Shown here: positions 52,956 to 59,806 of the stretch, one piece after another
Layout of the letters: every line of letters starts with the position of its first letter
Position numbering within the stretch: the first letter of the stretch is position 1
DNA from: Bryocella elongata
Lineage (GTDB): Bacteria > Acidobacteriota > Terriglobia > Terriglobales > Acidobacteriaceae
Direction: 5' to 3'
DNA length: 64,000 nucleotides
Assembly (NCBI RefSeq): GCF_900108185.1
Contig: NZ_FNVA01000003.1
Span: 310,001-374,000, forward strand
Made by a program: the position numbers and the translations under genes
Notes under the pieces: model-generated
What the model was told of the DNA's origin: nothing
The model's input: the letters and a program-made list of their open reading frames with translations, nothing else
Databases searched by the model: none

Positions 52956-53927
52956 ATGAACGTGAAGTTTACGGAGATCAGCGCGGCGGCGGACTACATT
53001 GGACCGGGCGCCGTGGAAGTGCCGTTGTACCAGTCGGAGATTGTGGACCTGGTGCGCCGGCGTGGCGTGTTTGGGCAGCGTATCAAGCAGGTTCCGGCGA
53101 CGGGCCATCCGTCGCGGTACTTCGAGGAGACGGCGATCCCGGTGGCGGCAGCGTCGTCGGCGTTTGTGAATCCGCGATCGATTGTGGCTCCGACGGTGCA
53201 GCCGACGCGGATTGAGAACAGCGTTCCGTTGAAGGCGCTGGTCTCGCAGATCAACTACAACCTGTTCGATATCGAGCTGGGCAAGCAGCAGAGCCAGTTC
53301 GCGTACCTGCAGGCGAAGGACCTGGCGGATACCGTGGATGGTCTGCTGCGCACGCATGACCTGGCGCTGTGGAACGGCACGGACACGAGCCTGAGCTCGC
53401 CGACGACCACGCAGTACTACGGTGTGGCGGGGCAGATTGCGGCGGGTGGCAACACCACTACAATCACGACCTCGCAGAGCATCGTGGATGGCCTGAAGTC
53501 TGCGATTGCGCTGATGCTGGCGAACACGAACTTTGGTGTGAGGCCGACGGCGATCTATGCGAACCCGGTGCTGCTGGATCTGATCGATCGCGAGATGAAG
53601 GCCGAGTTCAACGTGGTGCTGAATACGAAGGCGATCGAGGGCGGCCTGACGGTGAAGATGCTGTCGACGCAGGCGGGCGATATTCCGTTGATCCCGGAGT
53701 GGACGCTGGCGTACACGGGCACTCCGGGTTCGGGCTCGGCGGTGCTGCCAGCGTACATCGTGACGGAGGACCTGATCGAGTACCACTGGCTGGGTGATGT
53801 GAATCCGCGGATCTTCCAGCTGGGGATGCCGGGTACCCTGGCGAGCCAGTATGTGGCTGTGAAGTTCGGTGCGCCGGTGGTGAAGGGCGCCAGCTACGCG
53901 CACTACCAGGTGCTGGTGGATCGATAG
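52956..53927 (+). CDS. phage major capsid protein (HK97-like candidate)
   Basis: 323 residues from ATG 52956, with AGGAG 6 nt upstream (ATG 52950 is too close to it). The sequence has the coat-protein pattern: N-terminal arm ISAAADYIGPGAVEVPLYQS, VPATGHPSRYFEETAIPVAA, NSVPLKALVSQINYNLFDIE, then helix QQSQFAYLQAKDLADTVDGL. The AIYANPVLLDLIDREMKAEF loop, LPAYIVTEDLIEYHWLGDVN and FGAPVVKGASYAHYQVLVDR follow. Length is typical for the shell protein after removal of the scaffold. No clear protease cut site is visible, so a separate scaffold is likely. Confidence 0.8.
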   Translation: MNVKFTEISAAADYIGPGAVEVPLYQSEIVDLVRRRGVFGQRIKQVPATGHPSRYFEETAIPVAAASSAFVNPRSIVAPTVQPTRIENSVPLKALVSQINYNLFDIELGKQQSQFAYLQAKDLADTVDGLLRTHDLALWNGTDTSLSSPTTTQYYGVAGQIAAGGNTTTITTSQSIVDGLKSAIALMLANTNFGVRPTAIYANPVLLDLIDREMKAEFNVVLNTKAIEGGLTVKMLSTQAGDIPLIPEWTLAYTGTPGSGSAVLPAYIVTEDLIEYHWLGDVNPRIFQLGMPGTLASQYVAVKFGAPVVKGASYAHYQVLVDR

Positions 53928-53962
53928 GAGCGGCGGCGTCCTGACCTTGCGGGCAGGACGCT

Positions 53963-54015
53963 GGTAGCCCGCTTCGCGGGGTAGCGCTTCGCGTTAGCGG
54001 CTTCGCCGTTAGCGT
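53963..54015. repeat. TTAGCG hairpin-family repeat
   Basis: GTAGCCCGCTTCGCGGGGTA, gcgcttcgcgttagcggctt, cgccgttagcg. Inside the phage-like locus, just after the capsid gene. Confidence 0.75.
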
Positions 54016-54139
54016 CGAGAAGCAGATCCTCTTCGAGGATGGATGACAAACAAGAAAAGCGAAGACAGAAAGAGCAAACCGAACGACCAAGGCGATTGAG
54101 GTTCTGTTGCGTGTCGCGCGCTGCTGTGCGGGGGGAGAA

Positions 54140-54172
54140 CCCGGGTCTGAAGATCCGGACCCGGGGCACCCG
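54140..54172. repeat. 10-6-10 palindromic repeat, copy 5
   Basis: Arms CCCGGGTCTG and CGGACCCGGG, loop AAGATC (one T-G pair), followed by GCACCCG. Located in the capsid-connector spacer. Confidence 0.85.
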
Positions 54173-54264
54173 CCATAGAGCGATTGATCGAGTTTCGGGT
54201 TGAGGGTTTCGGACCTCGAGTTGTGGGTTGGAGTGGCGTAGCGGAAGGGAAAGAGAGGGAGCCG

Positions 54265-54861
54265 ATGGGGTATCTAACGCCTGCGGACTATCCGTTGTAT
54301 GGATTGCCGGAGGATACGGCCGATGCGTGGGTGACGATGGCGTCGGCGATGATGGAAGGATTTTGCCGACGGCCTTCGTTGCTGAGTGCTAGCTATACGG
54401 AGCGGATGCGTGTGCCGGTGCGAGCGCAGAGGGTGCGGCTAAGCTATGGGCCACTGATCAGCGTGGACGCGGTGCAAGCGAAGTATGCGGTAGAGACGGA
54501 GCGTCATGATCCGCTCATCAGCGCGTTTGCGGGGGCGTTTGGGCTGCCGGGGGCGTGGGTGACGGTCGATCCGACGACGCTGGATGTGAGCCTTCCTACC
54601 GGGGAGTTTCAGTTCACGTGGAACCTACTGGGGCTGCGCTATGGCGAGGCCGAGGTGACGTACACGGCGGGATTGACGGTGGTTCCGGACACGGTGAAGG
54701 CGGCATGCGCGCAGATCGTGCGCAATGCACAGGCGACGCCGGGGCTGAATGTGAAGTCCGCCAGGATGGACACGCTGCAGACGGAGTACTTCAGCGATTC
54801 GTTGCTGGATGCGCAGGTGCAGTCGATGCTGCGGCCTTATGTGGCGGAGAGGCTGGGCTAG
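54265..54861 (+). CDS. phage head-tail connector (gp6-like)
   Basis: 198 residues from ATG 54265, with AAAGAGAGGGAG upstream. Helical N-terminus (LYGLPEDTADAWVTMASAMM), then a central beta part with ERMRVPVRAQRVRLSYGPL, VSLPTGEFQFTWNLLGLRYG and a C-terminal helical region (TVKAACAQIVRNAQ, DTLQTEYFSDSLL). This layout fits gp6-like connectors that bind below the portal. The next gene starts 2 bp after its stop. Confidence 0.7.
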   Translation: MGYLTPADYPLYGLPEDTADAWVTMASAMMEGFCRRPSLLSASYTERMRVPVRAQRVRLSYGPLISVDAVQAKYAVETERHDPLISAFAGAFGLPGAWVTVDPTTLDVSLPTGEFQFTWNLLGLRYGEAEVTYTAGLTVVPDTVKAACAQIVRNAQATPGLNVKSARMDTLQTEYFSDSLLDAQVQSMLRPYVAERLG

Positions 54862-54863
54862 CG

Positions 54864-55259
54864 ATGGCGGAGTCGATTGGGACGGGGGCCGCGCGGGTGG
54901 CTGAGGTGTTGCTGCGGACGTCGGGCGGGCGCAGTGTGTTGCTGCGTATGCCGGCTCCGGCGGTGAGTGGGGACGCTGGCGAGCAGCTGGGATTGGCGAC
55001 GCCGCTGTTCCAGGATGCCGTGCTGGGGCCGGTGGCGTTTCGCAAGGCTGATGCAGCGACGAGCGAGATGCTGGTGAGCGCGGAGGCGATGCTGCGGGTG
55101 GCCGGGACGCTCGCGTATGACTCGGTGGATGCGTTGCTGCAGTCGGCGGTGGGCGTGGTTGTGGACGGCGTGGTGTGGATGATTACTGCGGTGCGGACCA
55201 TGCAGGCAGAGGGGAAGCCCTACTGCTATGGCGTGCGGATGGTGAAGCCCGTGGCGTAG
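54864..55259 (+). CDS. phage head-closure/neck-like protein
   Basis: 131 residues from ATG 54864, 2 bp after the connector. Sequence: a short helix (GTGAARVAEVLLRTSGG), then a beta-barrel-like chain (LGLATPLFQDAVLGPVAFRK, LVSAEAMLRVAGTLAYDSVD, VVVDGVVWMITAVRTMQAEG) of the size of head-closure proteins such as gp16/Stf-like closures. Assignment by size, order and beta character. Confidence 0.6.
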   Translation: MAESIGTGAARVAEVLLRTSGGRSVLLRMPAPAVSGDAGEQLGLATPLFQDAVLGPVAFRKADAATSEMLVSAEAMLRVAGTLAYDSVDALLQSAVGVVVDGVVWMITAVRTMQAEGKPYCYGVRMVKPVA

Positions 55260-55275
55260 CAGCTGTGTCGATCGT

Positions 55276-55360
55276 GCTGTAGAGGAGCGAGGCCGCCAGG
55301 ATGGCAGGTGCAAGGAACTCTGTTGAGCTACGAGCGGTGAGCGGTTGAGCGACGAGGGGT
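55276..55360 (+). repeat. GCTGTAGAGG-family dispersed repeat
   Basis: GCTGTAGAGGAGCGAGGCCG, ccaggatggcaggtgcaag, gaactctgttgagctacgag, then gagcgacgaggggtgcag. Its end runs to the RBS GAGGAG of the next gene. Confidence 0.8.
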
Positions 55361-55376
55361 GCAGAGGAGTGATGGG

Positions 55377-55883
55377 ATGCAGAACGCGAAGGACACGTTC
55401 TATGAGGTGCTGCAGGGGCGGCTGGCGGCGATCAATCCGGAGCGGACGGTGGTGTTGCGAGGCGTAACGCGGCCGGGCGTCGAGGTGGTGGAGAACGAGA
55501 TGGTGAATGCGTTCTCGTTACCGGATTGCTTTCGTGTGGAGTGGGGCGCCGTGTCTATCGAGAGCGAAGGCGCGATGCCTGTGGTCGCGATGGAGTGTGT
55601 GGTGGGGTACGAGACGGCGGGCACGGCGCTGAATGCAGGGATGGATCGAGGGCGCGCGTTGGCAGCGATGGATGGTGAGTTGCTGGCCGCGGTGAATACC
55701 TGTCCGCATAACACGGTGAAGATGAATTACTCAGGGCTGGAGCAGGGCAAGGCTGCGAGTGCGATGGGAACGAGCGTGTGGTGGGGGCCGGTGAGCTTCG
55801 GCAAGCAGGTGTTGAAGAAGGATCGCGTGGGGCGCGTCGCGAGTGTGATGGTGATGAGTTATCAGGAAGCGGGTGAGCTGTGA
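55377..55883 (+). CDS. phage tail-completion-like protein
   Basis: 168 residues from ATG 55377, GAGGAG 7 nt upstream. Contains NAKDTFYEVLQGRLAAINPE and GAMPVVAMECVVGYETAGTA, then ALNAGMDRGRALAAMDGELL. This alpha/beta pattern resembles tail-terminator or tail-completion proteins that follow the connector genes. It overlaps the next gene by 4 bp (GTGA). Confidence 0.6.
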   Translation: MQNAKDTFYEVLQGRLAAINPERTVVLRGVTRPGVEVVENEMVNAFSLPDCFRVEWGAVSIESEGAMPVVAMECVVGYETAGTALNAGMDRGRALAAMDGELLAAVNTCPHNTVKMNYSGLEQGKAASAMGTSVWWGPVSFGKQVLKKDRVGRVASVMVMSYQEAGEL

Positions 55884-56827
55884 GTGTGGTGACCGAGGTG
55901 ATGGCTCCGGTGGTGGAGCGCGTGCGGGCCTACTTTGCTCCGGTGAACAGGGCTGCGATGCAGCCGACGATCTTCGATCCGGCGCAGGAGGGTGGGTTTG
56001 CGTTGAGCGCGCCGCCGGCACCGTGGGTCGACCTGGGATGGATTCGGGGATTTGCACGGAAGAGTGGAACGAAGGTTGAGCCGGTCCTGGCCGGGGCTCC
56101 GCTGACGGCGCAAATGCAGGTGCGGACCGAGATCGGCGCGACGGTGGGGTTTGCGTTCGAGAGCTGGGGCAAGCTGCAGCTCGCGCTGTCGTGCGGAACG
56201 CAGCAGATGAACGTGCTGAAGACCGCGAGCGGCGCAGCGATGGAGGGCTCAGGTGGCGCGGGAGTCAGCGCGGTACCGGTGGGTACCGGATCGACGGCGA
56301 CGGTGCTGCAGCTGGGCGCGGCGGCGAGTGCGTTCAGCGTCGGTGAGCTGGTGGCCGTGGATGTCGACTATGCGGGCGCAATGGGGTTTGTGGGGAGCGG
56401 TGTGAGTGGAGCGTATGTGCGCACGGCGCTTACGGATGTGGACTACGTCCGGCGCGTCACATTGAACGTGGGGCGGATCAGTGCGATCAACACGACTACC
56501 GGCGCATTGACGCTGGAGAGCGCTTTGGTGGCGGGAGCTCCAGCGAGTGGGATGAAGGTGAGCGGCGTCGTGGGCTTCTGCGATCGCGAAGGCTCGAGCT
56601 TCTTCCAGGAGTGGTCGGCGGTGTTTGTGGCCGAGGGACAGCAGGGCGCGCGTGTGGTGTGGCACTATCCGCGGCTGCAGGCCATGAGCGGGATTGCGGA
56701 GAGCTTCGACAAGGCGGCGGGTGGGTTTGAGGCGGTGAGGCTTGCGGCTTCGTTTCGTGCGCTGCCGGTGAAGGACCCCGTCGATGGGGAGACGGTGGTG
56801 TGCTTCCGGAGTTATGTGGGCGGGTAG
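55880..56827 (+). CDS. phage tail-tube-like protein
   Basis: 315 residues from GTG 55880. It starts VVTEVMAPVVERVRAYFAPV, then shows beta-rich text, with many Gly/Ala/Val repeats and AQMQVRTEIGATVGFAFESW. The C-terminus is AVRLAASFRALPVKDPVDGE then VCFRSYVGG. Position after the completion protein and all-beta character fit a major tail (tube) protein. No tape-measure gene follows before the large tail protein, which is unusual. Confidence 0.6.
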   Translation: MSVVTEVMAPVVERVRAYFAPVNRAAMQPTIFDPAQEGGFALSAPPAPWVDLGWIRGFARKSGTKVEPVLAGAPLTAQMQVRTEIGATVGFAFESWGKLQLALSCGTQQMNVLKTASGAAMEGSGGAGVSAVPVGTGSTATVLQLGAAASAFSVGELVAVDVDYAGAMGFVGSGVSGAYVRTALTDVDYVRRVTLNVGRISAINTTTGALTLESALVAGAPASGMKVSGVVGFCDREGSSFFQEWSAVFVAEGQQGARVVWHYPRLQAMSGIAESFDKAAGGFEAVRLAASFRALPVKDPVDGETVVCFRSYVGG

Positions 56828-56895
56828 CAGCGCTTCGCGTCAGCCTCGCTCGCGCGAGGGGAGCGCTTTGCGTCAGCGGCTGCGCCGTTCGCTAC
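56827..56895. repeat. TTAGCG hairpin-family repeat
   Basis: AGCGCTTCGCGTCAGCCTCG, ctcgcgcgaggggagcgc, tttgcgtcagcggctgcgcc. Fills the tail-tube/tail-protein gap, where a tape-measure gene would be expected. Confidence 0.7.
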
Positions 56896-57010
56896 TGCGT
56901 GGAGACTCGACACGGGCTGTCGCTGACAGCGGAGAACAATTTGCGATCGAGTGTCGAGTTGTGGGTGCTGGGTTTCGAGGTGCGGGTGACGGCGGCTGGA
57001 GGAGGACGAG

Positions 57011-59383
57011 TTGCGGATTACGATCGACAATCTCGATGGGCTGGGAGCGATGGAATACACGGGCAGCGTGGCGGCGGAGGGGCCGATCACGTTGCAGCGC
57101 GGGCTGAATGTGCCGTCGCGGTGCACGTGGGAGATGGTGCTGGGGCTGGGTGGGCTCGCGACCCCGGTGCGGCATGCACGCGTGGTGGTGACGAGCGAGG
57201 CCGGCGCGGTGTTGTTCACGGGCTACTGCGCGACGGAGCCGGTGAATGTGTATGCGGGGGCCGCGTCGATGGGCGCGGTGTATCGCGCGAGGGTGACGGC
57301 GGTCAGCGATGAGTGGCTGCTGGATCGGCTGGGCTCGGGGACAGTTGCGGGGTCGCTGACGGGGCTGTGGCTGTCGGGTGGCTCGCTGCTGCAGTTGCTG
57401 ACGGCGCGGGCGCAGTCGGGTGGGCCTTCGGTGCTCAGCGTGGCGAGTGGAGGCGCGCTGCAGCAGACGGGCGCGGTGGTGAGCCGGGCTTCGGCTCCGT
57501 GGAGTGAGAATGCGGCGCTGAGCGCAGGGGCTGGCTATGCGGCGTATCGCGTGCTGAGCGGCGCGGTATCGGTGCAGACGGCGGGCACGGTGGTGCATAC
57601 GTTCAGCGATGCGGATGGATCGCTGAGCGCGAACGAACTGGCGACGAACGTGGTGCGCGACCTGGTGAACGATGTGACCATCTCCGGCGCGGAGGAGCCT
57701 GTCGCGTATGTCCAGGAGATCTTCGAAGGCGATGGTACGACGACGGTGTTCGAGCTGAGCGAAGAAGCGTTTCGCGAGACGGCGCGGACACTGGTACGGG
57801 AAAGCTTCAATGGACCTGCGCTGAATGCTGCGGTCTGGACAAAGCTGGACCCGGGGAGCCATGTGTCGCTGGGTGCGGGCTGGCTGGTGTTGAACGGAGG
57901 CACGGGCACGGACGGCACCACGATGGTCACGGCCGTGGACGCGATGGAGATGGGCGGTAGCGTCGTGGTGCAGCTCGCGGGCGTGAGCTTTGGGGCGAGC
58001 TCGGACGGCATGCTGGGCGGGATGTACGAGGGCGTGGTGGAGCTGGCGAACTGCTTTGCGGGATTCCGCGTGCGGCAGTCGAGCGGCGCGACGGTAGTGG
58101 TGCCGGTGGTGAATGGCGCGGAGTTGGGTACAGTGTTCACGCCAGTGGCTGGGCACTTGTACACGTTGCGGCTGAGGCTGCATTGCGTGGAGCAGCAGCG
58201 GGTGCCGCAGGTGTACTACGCGATGGCGAACGGCGCGGTGGAGAGCTTTGGCAGTGCGAGCGGCATCACGGCTCCGATGGATGTGGTGTTCGAGCTGGTC
58301 GACGAAGGAGTGGCGTCGAACACGCCGGCGACGGTGTTGTACGACTCTGCTGCGGGGGGTACTCCGGTGGCATCAACTCCTGCGGTATGCACGTTCGTGG
58401 TGGCGAACTCGACGAACCTGTTTGGCACCGTGGGTGCGGTGAGCGTGACGCGGCCGGGGAGCGTGTGGGTGGTGAGTACGCTGCCGAGCGGCACGGTGCA
58501 GACGCGGCTGATTGGGCTTGCGGGGCAGCGATGCGACTGCGCGGCGACGCATGGGACGTCGAACGGGACGGTGGCGAAGGTGACGTTCTACGCGGGGCGT
58601 GTGCCGGTGGCGGGCGAGCGGGTGACGGTGTCGTACCGCGCGCGCGGGCGTTCGGTGGCGCGTCTGGAGAATGCGGCGAGCGTGGCGGCGGAGGCCGTAG
58701 GCGGAGCGGCGGGAACGAGCCGCTGGCTGGGCAAGGTGCTTGATCCTCCTGCGCGAACCAGCGTCGATTGCGAGAGCGCAGCGCTCGCGGTGCTGGCATT
58801 CGCGACGACGCGAAGCTGCGCGGTGAGCGGCGAGTACAAGGCGGTCAATCCGGCAAGCGATGTGTGGCCGGGCGATGTGCTCAACGTTACGAGCGATGGC
58901 GTGACGACGGCGCTGCTGGTGCGGAGCGTAGAGATCAAGGATGGGCAGAGCGCGCCGGAGGTGCTGCGCTACGCGATGAAGTTCGCCAACGACTGGGCGA
59001 CGGAGTACGCGGATGGGCTCGGGCTGAAGCTGAGCGAAGCGATTGCGCCCGATGCGTACCTGCCGCTGACGGCGGCGACGGGGTCCGGCCAGGTGCTTGC
59101 GAACCTGCAGCAGCTGGCCGTGACCAGCTTGTCGACGACCGCCATTGGCGTGAGCACGGGTACGAATCCGCCGGCGGGTGGGGGCTTCGAGGTGCGGCGG
59201 GCGGACTGGCAGTTTGGCGTGAGTGTGGACGCGGCGGACCTGGTGCTGCGGAGTCCAGTGGTTAACTTTACGATTCCACGGGCGACCGAGGGTGAGCGTT
59301 TCTACGTGCGGATGTATGACGCCAGCACGCCGCCGCTGTACTCGCGGTTCTCGAGCGAACTGGTGGTGAACTGGCCGGTGTAA
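57011..59383 (+). CDS. large phage tail/baseplate-like protein
   Basis: 790 residues; TTG 57011 is preceded by GGAGGACGAG. The N-terminal 120 residues (RITIDNLDGLGAMEYTGSVA, VPSRCTWEMVLGL) look like the immunoglobulin- or distal-tail-like domain of tail hub proteins. The middle holds a jelly-roll-like domain (residues about 260-400: ESFNGPALNAAVWTKLDP, GSHVSLGAGWLVLNGG). It then has ALRYAMKFANDWATEYADGL near residue 650 and a C-terminal beta domain ending SSELVVNWPV. This could be the receptor-binding or baseplate hub protein. No enzymatic motif is clear. Confidence 0.6.
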   Translation: MRITIDNLDGLGAMEYTGSVAAEGPITLQRGLNVPSRCTWEMVLGLGGLATPVRHARVVVTSEAGAVLFTGYCATEPVNVYAGAASMGAVYRARVTAVSDEWLLDRLGSGTVAGSLTGLWLSGGSLLQLLTARAQSGGPSVLSVASGGALQQTGAVVSRASAPWSENAALSAGAGYAAYRVLSGAVSVQTAGTVVHTFSDADGSLSANELATNVVRDLVNDVTISGAEEPVAYVQEIFEGDGTTTVFELSEEAFRETARTLVRESFNGPALNAAVWTKLDPGSHVSLGAGWLVLNGGTGTDGTTMVTAVDAMEMGGSVVVQLAGVSFGASSDGMLGGMYEGVVELANCFAGFRVRQSSGATVVVPVVNGAELGTVFTPVAGHLYTLRLRLHCVEQQRVPQVYYAMANGAVESFGSASGITAPMDVVFELVDEGVASNTPATVLYDSAAGGTPVASTPAVCTFVVANSTNLFGTVGAVSVTRPGSVWVVSTLPSGTVQTRLIGLAGQRCDCAATHGTSNGTVAKVTFYAGRVPVAGERVTVSYRARGRSVARLENAASVAAEAVGGAAGTSRWLGKVLDPPARTSVDCESAALAVLAFATTRSCAVSGEYKAVNPASDVWPGDVLNVTSDGVTTALLVRSVEIKDGQSAPEVLRYAMKFANDWATEYADGLGLKLSEAIAPDAYLPLTAATGSGQVLANLQQLAVTSLSTTAIGVSTGTNPPAGGGFEVRRADWQFGVSVDAADLVLRSPVVNFTIPRATEGERFYVRMYDASTPPLYSRFSSELVVNWPV

Positions 59384-59436
59384 GAGCAGAGGGCTTTGCC
59401 CGTTGGCGGCGTTGTCGTTAGGTCCGGCTTGGTCGA

Positions 59437-59519
59437 GCTGTAGAGGGGCGAGGCTTCCAGAATTACAGGGTGGGGTTCTGTTCAGCCAGGAGCAACGAGG
59501 GTGTGAGCTGTGAGGGGCG
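59437..59519 (+). repeat. GCTGTAGAGG-family dispersed repeat
   Basis: GCTGTAGAGGGGCGAGGCTT, ccagaattacagggtggggt, tctgttcagccaggagcaac, then gagggtgtgagctgtgaggg directly up to the start codon at 59520. Confidence 0.78.
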
Positions 59520-59741
59520 ATGACGGAGTTTGAGGCGCAGGTGTTGCGGGATCTCAGTGCGTTGAAGGCGCAGATGGATCAACTGTTGGGGATTGGGCAG
59601 CCAGGAAGGCTGCATGAGATCGAGGAGCGTGTTGCCTCGCATGAGCGGAGCGTGCAGAGGTTGAAGGGCATGATGGGGGCGCTTGGGGTGTTGCTAACGG
59701 TCGCGCATGTGGTGGTGACCTGGTTTGCGGAGCGGCGATAG
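59520..59741 (+). CDS. XhlA-like phage holin-accessory protein
   Basis: 73 residues. Residues 1-50 are a coiled-coil-like helix (LRDLSALKAQMDQLLGIGQP, HEIEERVASHERSVQRLKGM). Residues about 50-68 form a single membrane segment (MMGALGVLLTVAHVVVTWFA) with a basic end. This is the layout of hemolysin-XhlA-type proteins that accompany phage lysis genes. No endolysin is seen before the convergent sucB gene, so a full lysis cassette is lacking here. Confidence 0.7.
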   Translation: MTEFEAQVLRDLSALKAQMDQLLGIGQPGRLHEIEERVASHERSVQRLKGMMGALGVLLTVAHVVVTWFAERR

Positions 59742-59763
59742 GTGTAATGGCATGGCAAAAGAG

Positions 59764-59787
59764 AAGGGCCCCGTTGCCGGGGCCCTT
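59764..59787. terminator. terminator between the phage-like locus and sucB
   Basis: Perfect AAGGGCCCCG / CGGGGCCCTT stem with a TTGC loop. On the minus strand CTCTTTTG follows, so it mainly serves sucB. Confidence 0.82.
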
Positions 59788-59806
59788 ATGTCGCGAGGAT
59801 CGATGC

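Larger units (their letters stand above)
42026..59741 (+). mobile_element. phage-like structural gene locus, probably ancient or domesticated
   Basis: Rightward set: small protein, secreted fibre-like protein, large terminase, HipA-like kinase, DUF3037 protein, portal, protease-like, scaffold-like, capsid, connector, closure, tail-completion, tail-tube-like, large tail/baseplate-like, XhlA-like protein. I see no integrase, excisionase, repressor, replication gene, tape measure, endolysin or att repeats. Genes are separated by host-type repeats and terminators instead of being packed. Left boundary uncertain; the sigma-like module at 38.2-39.3 kb may belong. Confidence 0.7.
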
